Source of the DNA: Gossypium raimondii
Lineage: Eukaryota; Streptophyta; Magnoliopsida; Malvales; Malvaceae
Direction: 5' to 3'
Assembly (NCBI RefSeq): GCF_025698545.1
Contig: NC_068575.1
Span: 48,307,980-48,371,979 of the forward strand
Length of the DNA stretch: 64,000 nucleotides
In this document: piece after piece, positions 11,701 through 22,250 of the stretch
Numbering within the stretch: position 1 is the first letter of the stretch
How the letters are laid out: each line of letters starts with the position of its first letter
The notes under the pieces: generated by a model
The model's database searches: none
What the model was told of the DNA's origin: nothing
Seen by the model: only the letters and a program-made list of their open reading frames with translations
Made by a program: the position numbers and the translations under genes

Positions 11701-12639
11701 TAATAATGGGATGTGTGGTTTGCAGTCTCTCATGAGCAGGTTCAATGTGCAAGGGTTCCCTACCATCTTAGTATTTGGTGCTGACAAAGACAGCCCAGTT
11801 CCTTATGAGGGTGCTAGAACCGCCTCTGCTATTGAATCATTTGCTCTAGAGCAACTAGAAACAAATGTCGGACCGGCTGAAGTGACAGAGCTGACTGGCC
11901 CAGTAAGTCTCACACTCGTGCTTCAAGAATAGTTGCAGTCTTTTCTAAACTATATTGTTATTTACTGAAAAGTATACTCTATTCAAAATAGGATGTGATG
12001 GAGGAGAAATGTAGTTCAGCTGCCATATGCTTCGTTGCTTTCTTGCCTGACATTCTAGACTCGAAGGCTGAAGGAAGGAACAAGTACTTGGATATGTTAT
12101 TGTCAGTTGCAGAGAAATTTAAAAGGAGTCCTTACAGGCAAGTACATGCAAGCTAATTTTCTCTTGAGATCTCAATTTGTATGTGTGTGTGTTGTTCTAA
12201 CGACAACTTTATCTCCTATAGCTATGTTTGGGCTGCTGCCGGTAAGCAACCGGATCTCGAGAACCGTGTAGGTGTTGGCGGATATGGTTATCCAGCTCTT
12301 GTAGCCTTGAACGTCAAGAAAGGAGCATATGCTCCACTCATAAGTGCATTTGAGCTCGAGCATATCATGTAAGTATTTCTTTTCCGACTTCTGCACTGAA
12401 TGCCGCTCTTTTACGAATGAACAAAAATGAAACTTAGAACATGCAAAAATTTTGTCCATGGCAGTGAGTTTGTGAAGGAAGCAGGGCGCGGAGGCAAGGG
12501 AAATTTACCACTGGAGGGCACACCCGAGATTGCAAAGACAGAAGCATGGGACGGTAAAGATGGAGAAATCAAGGAAGAGGATGAGTTCTCACTTGAAGAA
12601 CTCATGGGAGATTTTACAGCAAGTAAAGATGAGTTGTAA
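8737..12639 (+). CDS. PDIL2-3: Protein disulfide isomerase-like 2-type (PDIL2-2/2-3), ER lumen
   Basis: Nine exons join in frame: 8737-8865, 9415-9573, 9832-9945, 10546-10703, 11364-11463, 11726-11902, 11992-12137, 12222-12368, 12465-12639 (1305 nt, 434 aa). The product has a signal peptide (about 1-24), two thioredoxin domains each with active site WCGHC (59-63 and 187-191), a C-terminal thioredoxin-fold domain without a redox motif, an acidic tail and the ER retention signal KDEL. The family forms and rearranges disulfides in secretory proteins; this two-domain layout is the plant PDIL2/P5 class, and length fits (about 440 aa). The second active site is split by intron 4 within its Trp codon. 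Intron 7 uses a GC donor (12138-12139); all others are GT-AG. An ERSE upstream suggests unfolded-protein-response control. All catalytic residues are present. The choice between the 2-2 and 2-3 paralogue names is uncertain. Confidence 0.97.
11038..11059. repeat. (GT)n microsatellite in PDI intron 4
   Basis: About ten GT dinucleotides in a row lie in the 660-bp intron between exons 4 and 5. This is ordinary simple-sequence repeat, potentially length-variable between individuals. Confidence 0.9.
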
Positions 12640-13375
12640 TAAAATTGGAATTAGTTTAGGATAAAAAGAAGGGTTTTGATGTTTGGTCGTGTCGTTTATT
12701 TTGGTTTTTACTGATTGAAACAATTATCCCAAGTGAAACAGATTATTAGAGATGATCCAAATATTTAAGGAGTCTGATTTCATCTACCAACAATGTTTAA
12801 TAACTTGTTTTGTTAGATATACTATTAAAATGGTTTTGAAAAATAATACATTATCAAAATAATTTCATTGATAAGAAGCCAAAAGAAAAAATTTTAAATT
12901 TTGAAAATCAAATCCCTCCACAAAAGATTCAATATTATTTTCCTTAAATTTTGGTTAAATTTCAATTTTGATATTTTAAAAGTTAATTTTAAAAAAATTA
13001 TATTTTATCATGTTAAGTTTGAATTAGTATTTTTTTAATTTTAATCAATATTTTTAATATTATTTTATTATTACTTGACTAGTAAATATATGTTTAATTT
13101 CAAAATGTCACACTAAAGAATTTAATAGAAGAATTTTAATGGTGGTAATAATTATACCTAAATTTTTAAATCTAAAAAAGCAAAGAGACTAAATTCTTAA
13201 AAATACAAGTAGATGAGCTAAGTTCCAAATGTACAAAATGTAATCAACCCAACTTGAAAGACAAATTGTATTCTATGTACATTTTGCAGTTTATATTTTG
13301 GGTTTGTGTTATCTATTTCAACAATGTTATTTTCAAAGTTCGAATTTTCGTCTCCTTTTTGGAATGCAATACACC
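12640..13375. other. PDI 3' flank, AT-rich
   Basis: AATAAA at 12638-12643 overlaps the stop codon, too close to act as the main polyadenylation signal, so the true site is not resolved. The remaining sequence to 13375 is AT-rich with no gene or clear repeat. Confidence 0.4.
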
Positions 13376-13383
13376 ATACCACT

Positions 13384-13876
13384 TAGAGGAGGTGATCATG
13401 TGTTGGGCTACCCGGCTTGGCCCGACAGCCCACCCGAAAAATAGGAGGGTTCGAGTAAAAATATAGGCCCGAAATATGGGTTTAGGCAAAAAAATGAGGC
13501 CCGTTTAGAAAACGAGCCGTGCCTCGGGTAAAACCTTTTGGCCTAAGCCCGGCCCGTCCCGGCCCGAATTATATATTAAATATATATATTTTATTTTAAA
13601 TCAAATATACTTTTTAACTTTCATGTTTTACTTTCGTCATCAGATAGTGCCCTCCCTTTTTTCCCAATTCCAAAATCAAGCTTCAAAATCCTTAAGCCCT
13701 TTTAGTGTTGTAAAATTTAATATGGGTCGGGCCGGGCCGGACTCAGGCTTAGCAATTTTCTTTCAGGTCGGGTTTGGACAAATTTTTAGGCCCATTCGGG
13801 TCGGGCCAGACACGGGCCTAAAATTTTATTTGGGCCCTACTCAAACCCGACCCAACCCGACCCATGATCATCTCTA
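13384..13876. mobile_element. hAT-type MITE (493 bp) with 8-bp target duplication
   Basis: The ends read TAGAGGAGGTGATCATG and, inverted, TAGAGATGATCATGGG. Both arms carry a 'gggcccggcccg/cgggtcgggccgg' GC-rich subterminal block around an AT-rich core. The flanks are an exact 8-bp duplication, ATACCACT at 13376-13383 and 13877-13884, which is the hAT hallmark. It is too short to encode a transposase and hence non-autonomous. The short open frame at 13623-13877 lies entirely inside it and is not a gene. Confidence 0.9.
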
Positions 13877-13884
13877 ATACCACT

Positions 13885-14773
13885 ACATCATTTATCTTTT
13901 TGAATTATTGGTATTGTAATCATGGCTTCCATTTCAATATTGCAAATATCAATCTGAATGCTCTGTTTTAATAGTAAATTGAAACAATAAACTGTAGGTT
14001 CCATTCCGATGTAAATTTTGGTCGTACCAGCCATATCGATATGTACTTATTGATTTCGCTTATATTGATCGGAATATAGTGTATTGGCCGGTACTTTAAA
14101 AAATTTAAAAATATTTTAAATTAAAATTAAAATTTTCATTATTATTTTTGAATTTGTTGAATTAAGGATTATCATTTGCATATTATGAGATGAATTCATC
14201 ATATTTGTTGTTTATTTTGAATTTGTTCAATGATAAATTATATGTGTGAAGCTTGTTAAATAATATTTTATATTATTGATTAATATTTTATATTTAAAAT
14301 TTATTTAATTTTATTATTTAATATTTATAATTATTTTTATATGCATTTATTAAATATTTTTAAAAATAATGAGATATCAAAAATAGTACACCAATACATA
14401 TTAATACTTTATTATTATAATGCATTTGAAAGTTACAACTTCAAAAAGGATTGAAACTTTCTTTTTTTTGGTATTCTTGTTACCGCACCCAACCACTTCT
14501 TAAAAAGGATTGAAATATTTAAGACTATTCCACATTTTTAACTTTAGGTAGTTTACCGAATTCGAAACGTTGCTTGAAATTAGTTAAATAAATTTTAAAA
14601 AAGAGCATAACAATTTAATGATTTAAATAAAAATTTTAAATAGTTTATTAATATAAATGAAAACTTTGAAATATTTCGATAACCATTTTATAATTTTTTT
14701 GAAGTTGAATGACCAAACCATAAACTTATTGATAGTGTAGTTTGCCCTTTGTTTTAAGTGTTAAAAAAATGTG
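13885..14773. other. AT-rich intergenic stretch
   Basis: Very AT-rich sequence with no supported gene and no clear repeat ends, between the hAT MITE and the first MULE. Confidence 0.4.
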
Positions 14774-15428
14774 AGAATTTGGGGGGTTTTTTTTATTAAA
14801 ATGGACTTAAAATTTTTATAAATTACGAAAATGACTCATTTTCTTGATTATGTACGTAAATGACCTGAAATGAATAGTAAAAATTGGTGGAGCCAAAGTG
14901 ATTGGCGCCACCAACATGCCACGTCAGCCATAGGATTAAAAAATCAATTTTGTGGTGGAGCCATAGTGAATATCGCCACTTGTATAAATACCAGAGAAAT
15001 ACTGGTATTTCTCAATAATTGAAGGGCCAAAAAATAAATAATGGTAGTGGAGCAATAGAGAATGACGCCACCACTTTATGTAAGGTTATTATTATTTTTT
15101 AGTTTTTTTAATTTAAAAAAATATTTTTTTATTTAGTGGAGCCATATAGAATGACGCCATCAGTGTAATCAATCACTTTTTCTAAATGTATTTTTAATTT
15201 AAAATTAAAATGATATTTTATTTGAGGAGACATTCTCTTTGGCATGATCAAATAGTTATATATAACCCCAATGGTAGATCAGTCTTAGTTAAAGAATTTC
15301 TTTTTTAATTATATAATGTTAGAGGATGAAAGGAGAGAGATGAGAAGTGTTTTTTTGCTTCTATGTTTAATGGTTATTTTTGTTTCCAGTTATTTATTCA
15401 AGAATGAGTTCAAATTGGTTATGTAAAT

Positions 15429-15775
15429 TGTTAGAGTTGTGTGACCCAAATTTTAAGAGATTACTTGCAAGTCAAGTTAAACAAAATATATCTTCTTTCT
15501 AGAAGATTTAGTATTTATGAGTATAATATATTTAGTATTTATTAGCATAATATATTTGACTTTGATTAGAATTAGGTTTTTTCAACCTATAAATAGATGT
15601 AGTCGAAATTCCTCTTGTAATAATTCGAATTTGACATAGTGAATTTTCTTCTCCTCTGCCTGTGGTTTTTTTCCCGAAAGGATTTTCATGTAAAAAAATT
15701 GTATGTTCTTTATTTTTATTTCTCTTTTCTTTGCGATATATTGTCATTACTAACGTTCTATTTTTTCAAAAATCT
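15429..15775 (+). mobile_element. Copia LTR (solo or fragment) inside MULE 1
   Basis: The stretch starts TGTTAGAGTTGTGTGAC and aligns base by base, with scattered changes, to the LTR at 57702-58046 read on the minus strand. Shared blocks include 'ctagaagatttagtattta' and 'ataatatatttgac'. It includes a likely TATA box (cctataaatag at about 15588). A 16-bp string 'gttcaaattggttatg' occurs just before (15409) and just after (15807) the LTR. The exact 3' end is uncertain. Confidence 0.7.
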
Positions 15776-17059
15776 TTCTGTTGGCTGTGGTAGGACGATA
15801 ATAGGTTCAAATTGGTTATGCAGCCAACGGGTATATTATTTGGGATTCTCTAGGTCAACGAGATGTTTGAAGGTTTTATAGAATCCCAAATCGAACCGCA
15901 CAGGTGAGATCATCAATATCAGCAGCATCCGAGGTGCAAGATAATAGCACCAAGAAACTTGCTCGTGTTATGGTTAAACATTGTAATTTTCAATTTGTAA
16001 GACACAATGTTGTTGGTCTTAAACAAAATCGTTTAATTATGTTTTATTTATAAAACACGATGTTGTCGGACTTGAACAAAATCGTTTAATTTTTTTTTTA
16101 GTATTGAGAAAGTTGCTCGTGTTGTAAAATTATATATTGCAAGTTAAATGAAATTATTTTGGAATGTTGCAAGCGTAAAATTATATTTTGTAAAATAAAA
16201 TTTTGAATTATGTAAATTGATAATTATTTGAAATGTTAGCAATGTAAAATAATTTTCATATAAACCATTAATGTAATGTGAATTAATCGTTTGATAATGG
16301 GCATTTTAATAGAAATCAAGAAATAGAGGACCAAAAGATAAATAAAGTTTGGAAAAAATGAGAAAGAAAAAAAAACGAAAGTGGGAGAGAGAATTGACTA
16401 AAAAAAAGGATGAGAAAGGGTTGATTTGTATAAAATAAATAAATTTGGGCATTTTTAAAAGAAATAAGAAAATCAAAGGGTCCAAAATTAAATATATTGA
16501 CCGATCACATTGTGACAGCTGCGCCAGCGACGTGATTGATTAAGGTCACTTTTTAGTCCTTTTAATGTTTAAAAAAAGAAAAAAAAAACTTAGAAGGAAA
16601 CCAGCTAGTTTTCTTTTAAAAGGAAGAGTGGGGCTGTTTTTGGTCGCCCTCAAAATTTTGAGTGAAATAGAAAAAGAAAAGAGAAGAGAATAGGAAAAAA
16701 AAAAAGGAGTTGTCTTTGTTTCGAAGTTAATAAATAAGATTAAGGTATGTAAATATATTTTGATATGCATGTATTATATTAAAGTAGATATTGTAAAGTA
16801 ATAATTAATTAAATTTATTTTGTGTACTTTTTTTAATTATACAGATATCAGAATGTCTTCTCAAGTAAATGCGGATCACACTTCATTGAGTGTTAACGAA
16901 ACAATAAAATTGTTAAATCACAGTTTATTTATTTGACACCTTATATATGATATTTATTTATACAAAATAAAAAATTCTAAAATTAATTTATTTGATTTGT
17001 GTAACTTTTGCTAAAAAAATTAGAACTTATTCCAAAATTAATTTATGGTAGTGACTTTA

Positions 17060-18640
17060 AATTTTTATATTATAATATCATATATTGGAGGGAGTAGAAA
17101 TATTTGGAGCCAGAAGTATGGCAAAGTTGGGGCTCATTTTGTTTCTTATTCAATGTGTTGTATTTTTCATAAAGTCACGTTCCATCAACCTACACAATCG
17201 GTTTGCAATGGGGGAAGATCTTAACACATGGATTGAACATCCAAAACAATTGACGAAAAACTCTTCTCCCCATTTCAAGTTGTCCATTTGGGCCTCTATA
17301 AGGTAATGTTTGCAAGTCCACAATAGTTCCTAGCACGTACTCCACCATCGGTGAAATCCACCCCTGAAGTTCATTATATAACTCATCCCAGTCGTTGTAC
17401 AACTGCTACATGGTCATTTTTTTCACCCACCATGCTTTCTTTTACGACACTCTGTGCTGGAACCGGGCTTGCATGTCTGCAATCAATGTCGACACATGAA
17501 TGGTTGAGCTATCTTTCACTAGTGGCATGATGCAATTGCAGATACTTTTGACATCCAGTTTTAGGTGGTCTTGAGTCATACGTGCGACAGTGCATGTATG
17601 GCGCCCTTCTAATTTTCATATTTGCCACTGTTGAGTCCTTTGTATAAATATAGTTCGAACTCGCCAGCCACACCCTTCTTCAACTCTCCAACATTCCCCG
17701 ACATATAATATCGGTGTAGACTTTGCGACCTTGTAATCAATCGGCACCTTCATGTCATATTGTTTGATGGCAAACACGCAGTCCGCCTTGTTCTCAAACC
17801 ATTGCCAACGAACAACTCCTTCAATTGTGAATTTGATGTCAATCTATGAGCAGAGACTATATCAGCGTACTCGGGGAACTCAGCTGCATACGCTGCATCT
17901 AGATCTACACTCAACATGTCGCCTGTAGGGTCATTCCGTAAAATAATTCCACGACTTGGGTTACTAAAAGAAGGGGCGTGAACATTTTCAACCTCCTCCG
18001 GGCCTTCATCGTCAATATCCTCCGGAACCTCATCAAGATTGGGGTCACTATAATCTTTAACGCTGTGATCGGAATCTTCACCATTATTGGACCATTCTTC
18101 GATGTTTTCATCGATGCCTATCACCTTCTAATGTATTTGTAGATGGCGACCCGGGACATGGTTGTTATACGAAATCCTACCATAATTTGGATTTTAGGGC
18201 ATCTACGATGTCCCTCCGCAATTAACATTAAGGTCAAAGTCAAACCCACAATGTTGACTTATTGGACTGACATTTTCAATGGGCTCTAAGTCAGCTAACT
18301 TAGAAAATAACTCAATTGGTTGGAGGTTTTCATTCCCGGCCAACCACCATATTTCTATCATAGTGTCCAAGTCATTATCATCTAATAGTTGCATCTCACA
18401 AAATTTCAACGGATCTGTAGAGATTGGAAACTTGTAAAATAATCTGGACATCGTCCTTCCACAACGGATAGCTATTTTTGCATAGATCTTTCTTTTCGTT
18501 TCTTCCAGCTTCACAATTTTATTGAATCGTAATCCAACTTGCTGTCGACCTTGAATTACACAACCAACCTCACATTCTACAATTTCACCATAAAAAATAA
18601 CATAAAACACCGAGTTATTCATCTTCACCACAATTTCTGA
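17060..18640 (-). pseudogene. Truncated MURA-like MULE transposase
   Basis: Read on the minus strand, a frame from 18631 begins MVKMNNSVFYVIFYGEIVE, the N-terminal domain also seen in the MURA relic of MULE 2 (VVIYYGGEVCHTENG...). An acidic linker lies in 18124-17750. A DNA-binding-domain relic follows (KLEGRHTCTVARMTQDHLKLD, about 17620-17560). Then, in 17402-17165, a segment ends FPHCKPIV, stop, VDGT, where VDGT carries the first catalytic Asp of the MULE DDE domain. The rest of the catalytic domain is missing. Stops and frameshifts confirm it is dead. A TATA-like tatata at about 18716 lies upstream of the start. Confidence 0.8.
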
Positions 18641-19537
18641 GCTCTCTTACTAAACACAATAATTTTTTTCTTTTCTTCTTTTCTAGTTCAACTGTTACAA
18701 GAATGTTAACAAGATCTATATATGTAACACCACTAAGGTGGTCATGCCAAAAAGAACGGCTTCACCAAAATAAAATAATAATTTCACTAAAAAGACTATA
18801 AAAAAAAATCCTGACACTAGTAACACCATTCTATATAGCTCCACCAAATAAAATATTGTTTTTAATTTTAAATTAAAAAAAAAGATAGATTACACTGGTG
18901 GTGCTATTCTATATATATGACTTCACCAAATATAATTACATTTTTTAAAATTATAAAAAAAAATCTGAGACTATTGACACCATTCTATATGACTCTACCA
19001 AATACAATAACATTTTTTTAATTTAAAAAAAAAAATAACCCTGACACAATAAAGTGGTGGTGTCATTCTCTATGGCTCCATCACTATTATTTATTTTTTG
19101 GCCCCCTAATTATTGAGAAATACCAATATTTCTCTGGTATTTATATAGGTGGTGTCATTTTCTATGGCTCTACCAAAAAATTAATTTTTTAATTCTAATT
19201 GCTGACGTGGCATGTTGGTGACGTCATTCTCTTTGGCTATACCAACTTTTACTATTTATTTCAGGTCATTTATATTCATAATTAAAAAAGTGGATCATTT
19301 TCGTAATTAATTAAAATTTTAGGATATTTTAATAAAAAAGCCAGAATTTGGTATAATTTTTTATTCCAAAAGTAAGATAAAAAAAATTTACATGTGTCGC
19401 CTACTCCTAACTTTAATTGTGGGTCTAAAAATTTCACCAGAAAGAAGAAATATTAAAATGCAATATGAACAAATTGAAGGTACTACGAAAGCCTCTCAAA
19501 TGAAGCTAACCCAGAAGTGAATTTTAGCAATGAAAAG

Positions 19538-21775
19538 ATGAAACAAAACTTGAAAGTAATCGGTGAACACACCAATCATATCTTCAAGCAAAACACCCAG
19601 ATTACCCAGTTGGGAAAATCTGGTCAAATCCATGAAGCCGTCAAACTTTTCTCCGAAATGACCCGTAAGAACACTGTAACATACAACTCCATGATTTCTG
19701 CCTTAAATAAAAACGGCAAATTCAACGATGCACGTCACCTGTTCGACAACATGCCCCGTAGAAACCTAGTTTCTTGGAATACAATGATTGCAGGGTATTT
19801 ACACTCCGATAGAATTGATGAAGCTTATCGACTGTTCGTTAAAATGCCTAAAAGAGACAGATTCTCTTGGACTCTGATGATATCTTATTTTACACGTAAA
19901 GGGGAGCTTGAAAAGGCTAGAGAACTGTTTGACTTATTTCCTCACAAGCGTGATGTGGCTTTTTGGAACGTTATGATTCGAGGGTATGGTGAGAAAGGAA
20001 GGATTGTTGAAGCTAGGAGATTGTTCGACGAAATGCCACTTAGGGTTGTTGTTTCGTGGAATTTGATGTTATCCTGTTATACCCGGAATGGCGAAATGCG
20101 TTTGGGGAGGGAGTTTTTTGAAGGAATGGCGCTAAGGGATGTTGTTTCATGGAATTTGATGGTCGATGGGTTTATTGAGGTTGGTGATTTGGATTCTGCT
20201 TGGGAGTATTTTGAGAAGACTCCATATCCGAATGTTGTTTCTTGGGTTACAATGTTATGTGGGCTTGCACGAAGTGGTAAGATATTGGAGGCAAGGAGAT
20301 TGTTTGATCAGATGCAGAATAAGAATGTTGTTTCTTGGAATGCTATGATTAGTGCTTATGTGAAGGATTACCAAATTGAGGAGGCTGCCAGGTTGTTCAG
20401 TGACATGGCAAACAGGGATTCATTTTCATGGACCACAATGATTGATGGTTATGTTCATGTTGGCCGGCTTGATAAGGCAAGGGAATTACTGAATCAAATG
20501 CCTTACAAGGATATTGCGGCGCAAACTGCAATGCTTTCTGGATACATTAAGAATAAAAGAATGGATGAAGCTTGTCAGGTTTTTAATGAGATAGCTGCTA
20601 GAGATATTGTTTGTTGGAACACAATGATTGTAGGGTATTCACAGATGGGAAGAATGGATAAGGCTCTCGATCTATTCAAGGAGATGAAAGATAAAGATTT
20701 AGTCACTTGGAACACCATGATCATTGGTTATGCTCAAATCGGAGAAATGGAAGAAGCGGTTAAGATATTCAATGGAATGAAGATAAAGAATGTAGTCTCT
20801 TGGAATTCATTGATAACAGGTTTCTTGCAGAATGGCTTATCAATGGATGCATTGACTAGTTTCAAACTGATGGTTCATGAAGGAATAACACCTGATCATT
20901 CAACTTTTGCATGTAGTCTAAGTGCATGTGCCAATCTTGCAGCTTTGCAAGTTGGAAAGCAGATGCACAATAAGGTTTTGAAGAGTGGTCATTTAAATGA
21001 TCTGTTTGTAGGGAATGCGTTGATCACCATGTATGCTAAATGTGGACGCATCTTGTGTGCTCAACTCATATTCGATGATCTTGATGAAGTTGATGTTATT
21101 TCTTGGAATTCTCTGATTACTGGGTATGCGTTAAATGGCTATGGAAAACAAGCCGTTCAACTCTTTGAACAAATGGTGTCAAAAGGTGTGCAACCCGATC
21201 ATGTCACCTTCATTGGGGTTTTATCTGGTTGTAGTCACATTGGCCTTGTTGACCAGGGCTTAAAATTGTTTAAACACATGACAGAAATTTACTCTATAGA
21301 ACCTATGGTTGAACATTATGCTTGCATTGTTGATATGTTAGGCCGTGCTGGGATGTTATCTGAAGCCTTTGAAGTGGTGAGGGGATTGAAGATCAGGGCA
21401 AATGCCGGAATATGGGGTGCACTGTTGGCTGCTTGCAAGACTCGTGGGAATTTGAAGCTTGGCAAGATTGCTGCAGAGCAGCTTTCAGAATTTGAACCTC
21501 GAAAAACATCAAACTTTGTGTTGTTGGCAAACATGCAAGCTGAGGCTGGTAGTTGGGATGAGGTCGAAAACACAAGGCTATCAATGAAATACACTGAAGC
21601 GGAGAAGCAACCAGGGTGCAGCTGGATTGAAGTTAGACATCAGTTACATTGTTTCCAGTCCAATATGCCAATGCAGCCGGAGACTGCAGAGGTTTACAGC
21701 AACTTAAAAACGTTAACCTCACAGATAAGTAACCTAGATTGCGTTTCTAAATCGTCTCTGCTTGATAATTTATGA
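19538..21775 (+). CDS. Pentatricopeptide repeat protein, PLS class with E domain
   Basis: A single 745-aa open frame starts at ATG 19538; the frame is open from 19475 but has no earlier ATG. It holds about 18 PPR motifs. The first 13 or so are consecutive short 31-residue S-type units (VVSWNxMI...LFxxMPxR). Then come longer motifs with VSKGVQPDHVTF and GLVDQGLKLF, and an E domain from about residue 635 (IWGALLAACKTRGNLKLG, PGCSWIEV). It stops before any DYW deaminase domain. Such proteins bind organellar RNA by a two-residue-per-repeat code, mostly for C-to-U editing with a partner DYW protein. No strong organelle-targeting N-terminus is evident. The closest architecture I recall is Arabidopsis At4g02750, which does have DYW. 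A MULE lies 195 bp upstream and may supply the promoter. Confidence 0.95.
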   Translation: MKQNLKVIGEHTNHIFKQNTQITQLGKSGQIHEAVKLFSEMTRKNTVTYNSMISALNKNGKFNDARHLFDNMPRRNLVSWNTMIAGYLHSDRIDEAYRLFVKMPKRDRFSWTLMISYFTRKGELEKARELFDLFPHKRDVAFWNVMIRGYGEKGRIVEARRLFDEMPLRVVVSWNLMLSCYTRNGEMRLGREFFEGMALRDVVSWNLMVDGFIEVGDLDSAWEYFEKTPYPNVVSWVTMLCGLARSGKILEARRLFDQMQNKNVVSWNAMISAYVKDYQIEEAARLFSDMANRDSFSWTTMIDGYVHVGRLDKARELLNQMPYKDIAAQTAMLSGYIKNKRMDEACQVFNEIAARDIVCWNTMIVGYSQMGRMDKALDLFKEMKDKDLVTWNTMIIGYAQIGEMEEAVKIFNGMKIKNVVSWNSLITGFLQNGLSMDALTSFKLMVHEGITPDHSTFACSLSACANLAALQVGKQMHNKVLKSGHLNDLFVGNALITMYAKCGRILCAQLIFDDLDEVDVISWNSLITGYALNGYGKQAVQLFEQMVSKGVQPDHVTFIGVLSGCSHIGLVDQGLKLFKHMTEIYSIEPMVEHYACIVDMLGRAGMLSEAFEVVRGLKIRANAGIWGALLAACKTRGNLKLGKIAAEQLSEFEPRKTSNFVLLANMQAEAGSWDEVENTRLSMKYTEAEKQPGCSWIEVRHQLHCFQSNMPMQPETAEVYSNLKTLTSQISNLDCVSKSSLLDNL

Positions 21776-22250
21776 TGAATGGCTTCTTAATTTATTATTA
21801 TTATTATTATAGGTAAATTCTTTTTCCTTCTGTTAGCATTTTATGTATAAGCTAATACGAACATATTGGTATTCTTCAATATTTGTTCATGGTATGGTAA
21901 TGGCTAATCATTGTCATTGATTAGATTTTACCTTATTATGCATAACATTGCATTCCCATGGAAGAATGCAAGTTCAAATATTAGAGATGGCATTGTTGAG
22001 AGGGACAATCACGAACCCACCATAAAACGGTTATGAAAAATATAAAAAAAATGTATATAAGTAAAGTATGGGTTGAACTAGCTCAAAAGTTTATTAACTT
22101 TTCACAATAATAATAAAGAAATAAAAATGTTTATAATTATAATTATAATAATAACATTGAAATGGTTCTTTATTACTTAAAAAGTATTTTCAGTCAAGAG
22201 GGTTACCGAACCAATGGATAAATTTACGTAGTAAAGTATTTATGTAAAAT
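21776..22250. other. PPR 3' flank, AT-rich
   Basis: An ATT trinucleotide run (about 21790-21810) follows the PPR stop codon. No gene or defined repeat is seen in the rest. Confidence 0.4.

Larger units (their letters stand above)
14783..19342. mobile_element. Mutator-like element (MULE) 1, 4.56 kb, 9-bp target duplication
   Basis: The terminal inverted repeats start GGGGTTTTTTTTATTAAAAT (14783) and, inverted, GGCTTTTTTATTAAAAT (ending 19342). They stay alignable for about 400 bp, including 'aatgacctgaaat', 'accaacatgccacgtcagc' and 'accagagaaata.tggtatttctcaataatt'. The flanks are an exact 9-bp duplication, AGAATTTGG at 14774-14782 and 19343-19351, diagnostic of MULEs. Inside are a truncated MURA relic on the minus strand and a copia LTR. 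Since no complete transposase is present, this copy depends on others. It ends 195 bp before the PPR start codon at 19538. Confidence 0.92.

Noticed and set aside
13254..13877. Open frames over the GC-rich hAT MITE
   Set aside because: One crosses the MITE's left end and the other lies inside the element; there is no domain.
20166..20348. Second frame inside the PPR gene
   Set aside because: Alternative-frame shadow of repeated PPR motifs.
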